Below the pieces are notes generated by a model, which saw only the letters and a program-made list of their open reading frames with translations, was not told the origin of the DNA and did no database searches. A DNA stretch of 64,000 nucleotides, taken from contig JBBDHG010000133.1 in assembly GCA_037951165.1 (NCBI GenBank), forward strand, positions 3,710,501 through 3,774,500. The letters are read 5' to 3'. A program made the translations under genes and the position numbers. Within the stretch, counting starts at the first letter, position 1. Each line of letters starts with the position of its first letter. Shown piece by piece: positions 49,480 through 59,599 of this stretch. Source of the DNA: Lophius americanus. Taxonomy: Eukaryota; Chordata; Actinopteri; Lophiiformes; Lophiidae.

Positions 49480-50170
49480 TGTAGATGGGTGTTCACGGAA
49501 GGGATGGGGGTGGGGGGGGTATAGTTATCCAGCTCCTACATGTCGGCCGTGAGATCACTGTCAGCCGGCTGTTTGTGTTTGGAGGAGGTAAACAAGACGG
49601 AAAAATACAGAGCCTACGTGTTTTTATCCATACGCCAGAGTCTGGCGGCGGTTATCGCTCGTCGGTCGTCCGCCACACTTGATCGGTCTTCTGCGGCTCA
49701 CCGGTTTCCAGAGGGATCCATCACGGCAGGGAACACGCAGTTCGGAGGCTGCCGGTGATGCTGCTGCTGCTGCCGCCGCCGCCGCTGCAGGTTTCGCTCC
49801 GCGGAGACGCGGGATGAGAGAGCGGATGAGAGGAGGTGGGGGTGGGGGTGGGGGCAAAAACACTCAGCTCCGAAAAATGAACTCATCGGACCCCAAATCA
49901 CGGTGGCATGAGCAAACGGTGGTTGATGAATCATTATGCGCACTGTGAGGGAACATGCGCGCGCGCCCGGTGTTTAACTCTCAGGAGTGACGCGTCGGGT
50001 TTCAAGGAGGGAGAGGAAGAGTGAGCTTCAAGCGAGATTTCTCTCTGAAAGTCTACCGTAGAATGACACTCGATGGAGGGCATGCCCCCCTCCTCCACCC
50101 CCGCGACACCCACAGTCCACTTTAAATCACTCAAGCCTCACCCGCAGCCGAACACTTGGCCCAGTGAGCA
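49480..50170 (-). promoter_or_regulatory. CpG-rich promoter-like region / 5' UTR of the candidate leftward gene
   Basis: This is one of only two extended CpG-rich regions in the window. It holds a (CTG)n(CCG)n tract at 49,760-49,789, a G-run array (GGTGGGGGTGGGGGTGGGGG at 49,835-49,854) able to form a G-quadruplex, and an alternating GCGCGCGC run near 49,956. Orientation is inferred from the splice donor at 49,455 on the minus strand. A bidirectional promoter is possible: a donor-like GAG-GTAAAC also lies at about 49,585 on the plus strand. Confidence 0.55.
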
Positions 50171-52293
50171 TCATCTGAAGGTTTTAGTGGGATTTACTCC
50201 AGTCCGGGAAATATGAAGGGAGCTGGATTTTTTTTTTAAATTCCCAATGAGAAACTTGATGTTTTGGGTCAAACACACAGAAAAGGTCGATATCACTTTC
50301 GTCGGGTCAGGCCGTTCATCGGTGATGAGCAGAAGTGTGAGAGAGGATCCGTTAACGACTGCACTGTAAAAAGTCGTCTATAGAAATTAAGTGTAAAAAT
50401 GATAACAGTAAAACACCATAAATATGGAAAAGATACAACATCCTATAGTAGATACAGTCAATTATCTTAAATAAAGAAAGAGTACATAGATTTGTTAACT
50501 ATGGTCATAGTAGGTGGAAAACACTGACTTTTAGTGGGAATATACAATGGCTGGGTTCAATTAAACAGAAAAGTACCATCATCTTCATTAAATGCATCAT
50601 TCTGTCTAAATGACAGATTCTGCTGCTATGAAAACGTATATAATCAAATTTAACCATTCGTAGAGCGATCATCATTTCTACAGAAACGAGATACTAAAAT
50701 GTTATATATATAACTTTATATATATTTGTTATATATTTGTGAAATAATATTGTAATCTAGGTTTAAAAAGTCTGAACTTATTGGCCTTTACTCTCATAAT
50801 ATGTAATTAACTATTTAAGAGGTTGCCATTATGTTGAGTTTTCATGGTAAAAATATGAAAATTTACTTGAGCATTTTGGCAACCACAGCTGCTAGTATTT
50901 AATATAAATTATACAGATTTATTTGTTATTTTACAGAGTTGAATTAGTTTACAGTCAGTGCTCCGACATGAGTGTGAATTGACAAGCTGAATTAACTGAG
51001 AATAAAGTTCTTACAGGGGGAACTCAGTGATGACCATAATTAGTAAAGAGTAGATGTTCTGATCAGTTATAGCTGAGACAAGAGTCCTAACTGGGCGTGT
51101 ATGATCAGGATTAGTTCTGACATAAGTGTACACTAACAAGCAGAAATTGTTGAGAATAGAGTTCTGACATGATTTATCTGTTGACATCTAGAATTAGTTC
51201 AGTAATCAGAGTAATCAGTTGAACTTTTAAAAACTGCCAAATGACAGTTATAATACACAGAACAATTTAAAACAGTACTAAGGTGAATTTTTACAAATCA
51301 AGACACAAAAAACACATTTTATGGGGAAAATATGAGGAAAAACGAAGAATTTTACTGTGAAAAAACAAACACACGGTTCAGGAATCATTAGCATACGGGT
51401 ATTATTCCGGCTAAATGACAGATTTTGCTGATATGTACATTAAATTTACAGGTGATGTGAATATGATAGGCTCCAGACCTGGTGAATCTACAAGTGAATA
51501 TATTTATATGTATATATATGTATTGAGTTATGAACAGATTCTTCTATTACTTTATCAACTTCATTCATGTCGATGACATATCACATCAAGGGTTCAGGTT
51601 AAATGATGGAAGCTGCCATTTGTATAAGAAACGCTGCAATAGTTAAAGCCAAGCAGACCAACTAAGTCTTCATTATGTCCTTACTTATATAACAGGCTGA
51701 CATTAAAATTTTTTTTGGATATTTTTTATTTCATTCTTACTTCAGTTTTTTTTTAGATTTTTTCCGCTTTATTTACCACTTTTTTTTTAAATTTATTTAG
51801 TCATTAGTTTAATAACATTTTATGTAAAACTGTTCTTCGAAGCCTGTTTTCTCTTTTCAAATGCTGATGGCTAATATCTGAATACTACTTTCTGCGTTTA
51901 TTTCAGCCTCAAGAAATCAGATTTTTAAATACGTTTTAAAAAAAGCTGTTCATTATCAAATTCCCTGAGGAACTATACACATGGAAAAAAATCATGCTCA
52001 TATGTGGTCTCGTAATATTCCATTTAAAAAAAAAAAAATCAACGTAATGCTTGCAGTTGCTCCATTTTTTATTGTCCACAGTGCAGCAATGGAAATTTCA
52101 TCTTTGTATGACATCAGCGCTACAGTCGGTTTTATGTGCTGTTAATCTTCATCACACAAATGCAATATGTGACCGGGCTATTTTGGAGTGGATTCTTATT
52201 TTAATCCATGAAGCTGGCTACTCATGAATGTTTGTCAAAGTGAAAAAAGGCCACACAGTTGTTTGGAGGCACAAATGCAAACACTGAAGGGCG

Positions 52294-52294
<1 letters not shown>
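50171..52294. other. AT-rich non-coding stretch
   Basis: It lies upstream of the CpG-rich region. It includes 'cactgtaaaaagtc' at about 50,361 and two echoes of 'taaatgacagattctgctg' (50,617 and 51,413), which suggest a decayed AT-rich repeat. No gene is seen. Confidence 0.4.

Positions 52295-52354
<60 letters not shown>
52295..52354. repeat. (CA)n microsatellite with adjoining GA-rich tract
   Basis: Thirty uninterrupted CA dinucleotides, followed by a GAGAGGGAGAGAGAG tract at 52,362-52,397. Confidence 0.95.
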
Positions 52355-52358
<4 letters not shown>

Positions 52359-52784
52359 GGAGCGAGAGAGGGAGAGAGAGAGAGAGGAAGAGAGAGACTG
52401 TCAGCTAATCTCCAGTTTGAAATCATATGGACAAAAAGCCAATCTGTCTTCTCCAGAGTAATGCCCGGTAGCACACACATTAAGGATGGGTTGATTGGAT
52501 AAGGCCATGACTAATAACTCTGCTTCGGATCCAAGGGTGGGTATCCAAAGGGGCCGCAAGAGTCAGCCAGAGGTTATGTTTTTGTTCAGTTTGTCCTTTT
52601 TTGTCGGCTTGAACCGAAGCTATCTGACCAACATCTCCTCCTGTATTGTCTCCCAATAAGATAGACTAGAAGTTCAGCCTCCCAAGTCAGTCAGTTGAGC
52701 TATACTGGGCCAGAACCCCATTTCCTGTTAACGTAGTACGTAATACACAAGACCCATTTGTCAGGCTGTTACATTAGCAGCAAG

Positions 52785-52940
52785 ATCTTCTCTTCTTCCG
52801 GGTGTTCTCTTTAGGGCTCGTCACGGCGAATCAACTGATTCCATTTTGCTCTGTCCCCTGGATCTTCCTCTGTCACACCAACCCACTGCATGTCCTCTCT
52901 CTCCACATCCAGAAACCTCCTCTTTAAGACTTATTGAAAT
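52785..52940 (-). pseudogene. RTE-type LINE, extreme 3' end of ORF2
   Basis: Read on the minus strand it gives the recognisable end of a fish RTE polymerase frame: residues like ERGHAVGWCDRGRS and SKMESVD, with DNA 'tggatgtggagagagaggac', 'gttggtgtgacagagg' and 'cgccgtgacgagccctaa'-like before the stop. Only this short 3' piece remains, as expected from 5'-truncated retrotransposition. It is independent of the RTE element at 3.5 kb. Confidence 0.6.
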
Positions 52941-53039
52941 GGGTTGTCTTTCAGTATCCTGTGAAGTCTGATTAGATGTTGGTGACGAATACACAAGCAG
53001 AGACATTTTGCTATTAATATAAAACAGCTCCAAACACTG

Positions 53040-53885
53040 GCTAAGATTAATACCAGGCCTACAGCAAGGGTAAATCCCTTAAAAGCCCCAAATCCCTTGC
53101 ATTGTACAAGCAATCCCCTGATTGAACTCCTCAATTTAAATGTTACTCATTGATAATCTCAAACAGGCCACATTGACTAAACCTATTTCTATAAAGTCAG
53201 CAGTATGCTCTAAGATCAGATCCCATAGTGACTCAATAATAAAGATTAATACAGTTAACTGTTTTGCTCTTAGCTCAGTAATAAAAACAAGACCGATTTT
53301 CTTGTGTCAATTCATATGAGCTGAATTTAGACACAATTGGACTTATGGTTGGAAAGTAACGGACGGGAAAGTGTTTGGTTATATTTATTTAAAAAGCCCT
53401 CTAATGAGTAACATTTTGAAAGACTAGAGTAATATATGAAAAATACAAGTTACATTTTCTTCATTCCTTTCCTAAAAATTGGATCAACAGTTAGGAAGTT
53501 ATGCTAAAACAACGCTGTTTTTTCGTAAAATTAGCTCCCTTGGTGAGTAAAATCCTAACTATTAGAGTAAAAACGTTTGACATAAAGTGATAGATCCTCT
53601 CCAGTTGGCTCATATAAACCATATTTGGACTCAATCGGGCCAACTGTTGAGAAATTATGGCCCAAAAACTGTCATTTTGGAGATAACGCCTAACCCTACT
53701 GGCAAAAACATGTAACTGATGTTTTCAAAAATCAATCCAGTTCTTCCTCACACTCAGGTCTATTTTTGATATAACATTTGAAATGATCCACGAGATATTT
53801 TTCGTGGATCACGAGTCATCCCGTTAACGCGGGGATCTTCCACAGACACGGCGACGACAATTACATTATATCCTCAACTTTTTGA
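53040..53885 (-). mobile_element. R1 family repeat copy, nearly complete (minus orientation)
   Basis: This is the longest single copy, about 840 bases. From left to right: reversed end ('cctacagcaagggtaaatcc', 'aatcccttgcattgtacaag'), reversed tail ('atgctctaagatcagatccc', 'atagtgactcaataataaag'), internal units ('caacagttaggaagttatgc', 'actgttgagaaattatgg'), reversed head ('cagttcttcctcacactcag'), then two hairpins: GATCCACGA/TCGTGGATC and ATCCTCAA/TTGAGGAT at the outer end. The head hairpins are well preserved here. Confidence 0.8.
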
Positions 53886-54955
53886 GGATGTAAGATGCAG
53901 GATCTGCTTATGCTCAAAATGGGCAAAACAAGTAGGAACTTGATCAAATGTCAAACCTTTGCTGTGTTTATATGGCCATGATCTCTCCTCTCCGCTGTAG
54001 TCCATGCAGAAAAGTGAAGAATTCCACTGGTAGTGGAAACAGGGATAAAGGTCTTCTTCATCTGCTGCATTATAAATGATTTAAGAGCAAATGAGTTAAA
54101 GACTAGTTGGGAGTTTTAATATGATAGATCGTTTTCCACTTCAATAAAGCTTCCAATGAAATGCTTATGAGGTAAGTAAGCCATGTCTAATGAGCTTCGT
54201 ACCCAAAAGCGTGTGTGAGTCAAGATGGATGGATTCAAGCGATACCAAAAACAAATGCCTTGATTTTAACACTCTGTCTCAATGCAACATCATTATTTGG
54301 CGATCTATTGTGGTTAAAATGTCCATCCAATCTTGCATGCTTTGTATTACAGATGGAGAGAAAGTGGAAAGCTTCCACAGTCCATCCATCTTTGTTAATA
54401 AGACGCTGTTAGCTTCATTTAGTCCTGATGCAGGCATTTGAAATGCAGGCAATAAAAATGTAACAAAGCGAGGTGTGCAGCCGATTCTTCTCGGTGAGGT
54501 AACTCCTCCAAAGTCGTGACACATCGTTGGCAGAGAGAGAAGAAGTAGTGGGATCGTGTTTGCTTTGTCTCTGACCTCCTCGTGTGTACTCAGGCCCGTG
54601 ATTAGTGTATCATATACAGTGAGTGTTTTTTGGAGGAGGGAGAAAACTGTTCCTCCACCAACTGCCAAGCTCTGCTGTCAGCTTCCATCAGACCCGTCGG
54701 ATCTGTCATCTGTTTTATGTAACCATCCCCATATTCACTACTAGTTCCAAGACCACCAAAATGTTTCAATGATTACTCAGTGCCTCGTTCTCCGTATATG
54801 ATGCTCACAGCTCATGACACCCATCTCGGTTATGAGATTATTTTTAGGTCCTGTTCAATATATTGCTGAATCGGGAATAAGAGTTGAGACAGAAAGCAAG
54901 ACGATTGTAATACATGGACTTCACTGATTCCATCAAATCTTTTTCAGTAAAAAAG
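53886..54955. other. Non-coding stretch
   Basis: No gene is recognised. The 129-codon minus-strand frame at 54,279-54,668 has no familiar domain. Confidence 0.4.
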
Positions 54956-54959
54956 CTCA

Positions 54960-55215
54960 TTAACCTCTAAAAAAAAAAAGGGGGAGATTCCTGGGTGCTC
55001 TCCGCTGAAGTAGAGAGCAACCCTAGCACCCGTAGAAAAAAAATTAGATCGCTTCAAAAAATTACTTCAGAGAGAAGCCTTCTGCTGGTTTGGAGCAGGA
55101 AGACCCATCGTGGGTCGTAACCGGTCGGAATTTTTGTTATGATGTTTTTTGTGAGACATGCTCTAACGAATAAAGCCATTTTTTTTCCAATCCTTGACTC
55201 GATGCTGGTCTGCCC
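54960..55215 (+). other. Structured LTR-like or RNA-like element (unassigned)
   Basis: Two hairpins are seen: 54,993-55,002 pairs with 55,013-55,023 (GCTCTC/GAGAGC core extended by GGGT/ACCC, one bulge), and GACCCA/TGGGTC pairs at 55,102-55,116. An AATAAAG signal lies at 55,169-55,175, followed by a T run and 'cttgactcgatgctggtctg'. The arrangement recalls the R-U5 part of an LTR or the 3' end of a retroposed structured transcript. No coding sequence and no matching second LTR were found. Confidence 0.35.
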
Positions 55216-55479
55216 GAAGTAAGCCAAGCAGCTTTATTTTTTCTTGCCCATAAACCTCTAGCAGTCCGATGTCTCTCTGGTATGAGCCCTAACCCTATAT
55301 ACATACTTTATATAGCATAATAAATAATGTTCAACATGCCGAAGTTCCAATTTCCTTTTCAGATCAACAACAACCTGGCAATTATTCATTCCCCTTTTAT
55401 AAACTCTATTGACATGCTGAATCCAGAAACATGCTGGTTCAGGTTCAGGAATCAAGATCTTCGTCTTGAAAAACGTAAT

Positions 55480-55745
55480 ACATCTAGAATGAATTATATC
55501 CCCCGAAAAGTTAGTCCACAATTGGTGCATATGAATCGACTCATGGAGATCTAACTTAAACATTACTCTAATAACGCCCCTCGCCCAATGTCCGCTGGGA
55601 TAGACTCCAGACCCGTCGACCCTAGACGAGATAAATAGCCATGGATAATGATTGAATGGATGAATGAATGGATGAATTAGCTCATATTTTTCTCACTACT
55701 GGGCTTTTTTTTGGCAAAACACACAGTTGTTTGACTGTTAAAACC
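55480..55745 (+). mobile_element. R1 family copy split by a SINE fragment
   Basis: The left half ends 'tgaatcgactcatggagat' plus 'ctaacttaaacattactc'. The right half resumes at about 55,680 with 'ctcatatttttctcactact' and 'gggctttttttt'. In intact copies these two halves are adjacent. The intervening 55,565-55,680 is SINE sequence. Confidence 0.7.
55565..55680 (+). mobile_element. SINE 3' fragment inserted into R1
   Basis: It reads 'cctcgcccaatgtccgctgg', 'gatagactccagacccgtcg', and ends with (TGAATGGA)n-like tail repeats. This is the 3' half and tail of the same SINE type as 6,131-6,462, in plus orientation and 5'-truncated. Confidence 0.7.
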
Positions 55746-57389
55746 CAGCCATATGTCAAATGATGTCCAAATTGGGGGCTTTTGGGAGATATTTGATGTT
55801 GGAAAAGCTAGACCGTAGGCCAAGTTTGATGAATGGATATCAGTTTGACCAACAGAAAGTCACTGGCACAATAAACAATTTAAACCATTAAGAAATAAAC
55901 TACACATAACTACAATTCAGCAAACTTATCTGTAACAGTGGAGATTTTATTTTCATATCACCCAAAACTTAGGCCCCCTTTTTTAACGTAGTTTGAAAAA
56001 TATTTGACTTTCTACCTATATTATGGAAACTATACATCATTAAACTGCAGCACGTCTTCTGCTCTGTTCCAGCAGCATGTGGTTCCCTGAACACAGAACC
56101 CACAGAGCGTGACCACTGATAGAATAACCGGGTTCTTCCTGTGGAGGCTTGACATTGAAATACATAATTCTCCTCGTGCTCGTACCCCTAAGATATCAAA
56201 CCAATTATTTGTCTCAGTGGGAGCGGCCGATTTCGGGGGAAATATCTAAAAAAAATCTTAAAATAAGAGTGTGGAGTCAAAGCAGCTCGACCTACTTTCT
56301 TTTTTGTGAGGGGATGTGGCATCATTCGCTGTGACTCAACAGCGCCATCTAGATACGGCAGTGTAAAATTGAGGACGTTGCAGTCAAACATACAAAAGCA
56401 CACTTTGGTTCCGTTCACACCCCTAGAGTGAGAATTCAGTCCAACTGTACATCTCTAATATCTTTTATACTAACATATCTTATCTTTTAACCAAACTTAA
56501 AACTCTCTTTTAACTACAAATCTATTTGGACTAGAACTTAACTTTTAGTTAAAAGGTGTTTTTAATCTCAATGAGTCTTTACCTGTAAAATAAAGGTTAC
56601 ATAAGAACAAATAAGAAATACTTAGTGAGTAAACAGTTTCGTACAACTTGTCCTTCAATGTAATCCCAACATTTCTTCTGCCATAAATGTTTTATGCTTG
56701 GCCGTCATAAATGGAAGATAATTGTTGCGCCAGTTAACGCCTGACACCACAAGTTCAACAGCTGCCTCAGAGGCGGTGGGTTACTCTCAGGGCTTTTTGT
56801 TTCCCATCTCTTTTCAAGACCTTTGATTTCAAAAACAGCATTGACTTGCAAATGAAGGGACTATATAGCTCATCCGGTTTCTCAATGTGGGTCCAGGTAA
56901 TTTACTTGAATATAGGCGGAATATCAAGATGCGATGACATTATTTTGGATTTTGCCTCTTTTTGATTACAGTAACCAACAGAGTTTACTCCAAACGAAAA
57001 TGTCTGTGTCATCCCATGTGCAGAAAATACCCGCTAATGTAGTTAAAGGCTTATCGTTGCAATCCTCACGGTAATGCAACACTGAGAGCGTCAAACAAGC
57101 TGTCAATAACAGCCTGCGATGAATAGAACCGCTGGGATGTCATGGGGCAGCTGACAAGAGGATGTTAGGTGGGCGGGTGGCATTTTCAGCGTACAATCCG
57201 TGTCCAGTAATCAATGAGCACTCACCGGTGGAGGGAAGAGGGACAGGAGAGGAGAGAGAGATCGTCAGTGGGCATGTCATAATGAAAGCACTGAAGAAAA
57301 AAAAAAAAAAACGGGAACAGAGAAAGGTGGCATTGAATTTGGTGTAAAGGAGAAAACCAGAAATGTGTGAAAAAACTTTCGTGATTATG
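55746..57389. other. Non-coding stretch
   Basis: No gene is recognised. The region contains AT-rich single-copy-like sequence and a run of 14 or so A at 57,298-57,311. A 138-codon minus-strand frame (57,140-57,556) runs partly into R1 sequence and is not accepted as a gene. Confidence 0.45.
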
Positions 57390-58145
57390 TAAGCAATTTT
57401 TTGGACTCCGCCACCAGGGAGAGCTTTTTCTCCAAAATCAGAGTTTTTGGGATATAATTTCTCCGGTTTAGTACAAATTTGGTGCATATGAATCGACTCG
57501 AGGAGAACTATCATGAATATGTCATATTTTACTTTAATAGTTAATATTTTACTCACTAGGGGGAGCTTCTTTTTTTTTTAAACAAAGAACACTGTTTTTT
57601 AGACATAACTTTTTCACTTCTGGTCGGATTTAGTCCAAATTTATCTCATATGAACCACCTCAAGCAGATCTGGCTTTTATTTCTCATATTTTACTGTAAT
57701 TGTTCATACTTCACTCATGAAGGAGGCTTATGTGCAAAAAACATATGTCAAATTATGTCTAGATTGAATCATAGGAATCAACACAATGTGACATATCTTG
57801 CATGTTTATTAATATTCTATAATAGTTCATATTCTTCTCATTTGGGGGAGCTTTTTGTGGAAAACACATTTTCTCATTCATAACTTTCCAGCCATTAGTC
57901 TGATTGCATTGACACAAGGAAATCTGTCAAGTATCGTTACTGACAAAACTACAAAATCTTATTACCATTATTGAGTCACTGTAGGGTCTGATCTGAGAGC
58001 ATTTTGTTGACATCATAGAAATACTTCCATATGGCCTGTTTGAGATTATTAATGAGTCACATTTAATTTGGGGAGTTCAATCAGGGGGATTGCTTGAACA
58101 ATGCTGGAGATCGGGGGCTTTTCTGGCATACAACTCGCTTTGAGA
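57390..58145 (+). mobile_element. R1 family repeat copy with about four internal units (plus orientation)
   Basis: Internal units recur at about 57,466, 57,626, 57,757 and 57,895, each with a 'tttagtccaaatttggtg'/'catatgaatc'-like core, a 'catattttactgtaat'-like segment and a GGGGGAGCTTTTT-like segment. The tail is complete: 'gagtcactgtagggtctgat', 'agcattttgttgacatcata', 'gagttcaatcagggggattg', 'gatcgggggcttttctgg'. A Tc1-like transposon follows 63 bases later. Confidence 0.8.
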
Positions 58146-58207
58146 GACGACAGTGTAAATCATAGTTAAACCAAAGATGCTATCTTTAATGCATGGTCTA
58201 ATACCAT

Positions 58208-59419
58208 CTGTGCTGCGTGTAAAAGTATTCGCCCCCTTAAAAACTAACTCCACCAAACTACTGATCTGCATTAATCATTGTTGTAGCTGGACACAGATCT
58301 GGATACTCCCATCCCAGCTCAAACAAATCATCATTTAAAAATATTACTTTAGGAAAGCAGGAAGTTGGCTCCTAGGTCCCAATACTAAACACACCAAGCC
58401 AAAATCACAAGAAATGAGGAAGATGATTGAAATACATCAGTCTAGGAAGGCCGACAATGTTATTTGACACATCATCTACAAGTGTGATGGCTTGGAACAG
58501 AAGCGAACCTTCTCAAAAAGTGGCAGACCATCCAAAGTCCTCACTCATCCATCATTCATAATCCGTTACCACTTATCCTGTCCAGGGTGGAGGGGCTGGA
58601 GCCCGTCCTAGCTGACATTAAGCAAGAGGCGGGGTACATCCAGGACGAGTCGCCAGTTCATCAAATTACTTCACAAAAGATCCAAAGTAACTGCGGGCCT
58701 CTGTCACTGAGTAAAGGCCAGTATTTATGCCTTCACTACCCCAAAAAACAGCATAATTTGGTTTGCGGCAAGACTAGCGGTAAAGAAGAATGACATGATT
58801 CACTTGAATTTTGCTACAGCCCACCATATGACCTTCAGAACTTTTGCGAGAATATTCTTTTGATTCCTCGACGAGATAGATCTGGAGGAGAATGTCAGGT
58901 CATCAGCCGGTGAGTGGAATCTCTATGGAAACACAATGATCCCAAGCAAAAGCGTGAAGACACCTCTGATTGGCAGAAAATGAATAAGTAGACATTATTG
59001 CAGTGGCCTAATCAAAGCCCGGACCTGATGCTTATTGAGATTCTGTTGGGGGCCTGAAATTAGTCATTCAGGCTCGCAAAACCTCCAGAGCTTCTTCTGC
59101 AAAGAAGGTTGGCCCAAAATTCCACCACATCAAAGTCAGAGCGTGATCTCCATCCATTGAAGCGTTTGTTTGCAGATGCTGCAGCTGAAGGTGGTGAACT
59201 CGTTATGAGCCAGTGTTCGTCATGCTGGTGATTTGTTTACTGGATGTTTTTTTTTGTTTGATCAAAAATATGATCCCTTTAAACTTGTATTTTCTGCTTC
59301 TTTGGGCTTCCTTTTGTTTTATGTAAATCTTTTGTTTGAAGATCCGCCACATTTTTGTGAGATAGACACAAAAATAGAATAAATCAGGAGGGGGTCCAAT
59401 ACTCTTTCACAGCACTGCA
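58208..59419 (+). mobile_element. Tc1/mariner-like transposon with both terminal inverted repeats, transposase dead
   Basis: The left end CTGTGCTGCGTGTAAAAGTA (continuing ttcgccccc) is the inverted match of the right end at 59,390-59,419 (reverse reads TGCAGTGCTGTGAAAGAGTA, then ttggaccccc). The element is 1.2 kb, the usual size of a Tc1-like transposon minus small deletions. Transposase DNA is recognisable on the plus strand: 'aagtggcagaccatccaaag', 'cacaaaagatccaaagtaac', 'ctaatcaaagcccggacctg', 'catcaaagtcagagcgtgat', but it is riddled with frameshifts and stops. A SINE fragment interrupts it at 58,548-58,660. Confidence 0.85.
58548..58660 (-). mobile_element. SINE fragment nested in the Tc1-like transposon
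   Basis: It reads 'catccatcattcataatccg', 'cttatcctgtccagggtgga', 'ggggctggagcccgtcctag' and 'gcaagaggcggggtaca' on the plus strand, which is the reverse 3' half of the fish SINE at 6,131-6,462. Transposase sequence resumes on both sides. Confidence 0.7.
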
Positions 59420-59599
59420 CTAAAAGGCTAGAGGGACTAAGCTGATCAGAAAAGCCGAATGGCCGCACTTCCTGTCTTTTATACAATCCGTCTCTCAGTA
59501 ATTAAACATCTTTTGTTATGACAGACCAGACCACTACTTCTTTTTCATTATTAACTTCATGTGTTTTTTGATCTTTTTTTTACCTTGAATGCTCTTTTT
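59420..59599. other. Short non-coding stretch
   Basis: Nothing recognised. Confidence 0.35.

Noticed and set aside
50361..51480. Possible full MITE bounded by CACTGTAAAA-type ends
   Set aside because: Internal echoes exist but a matching right terminal repeat could not be placed, so borders are not supportable.
54279..54668. 129-codon minus-strand open frame
   Set aside because: No familiar motif, and no splice signals or CpG-rich context were seen around it.
57140..57556. 138-codon minus-strand open frame
   Set aside because: It runs into an R1 repeat copy and an A/T homopolymer, so it is a composite of non-coding sequence.
58587..58793. 68-codon plus-strand open frame
   Set aside because: It spans the junction between a SINE fragment and decayed transposase and cannot be a gene.
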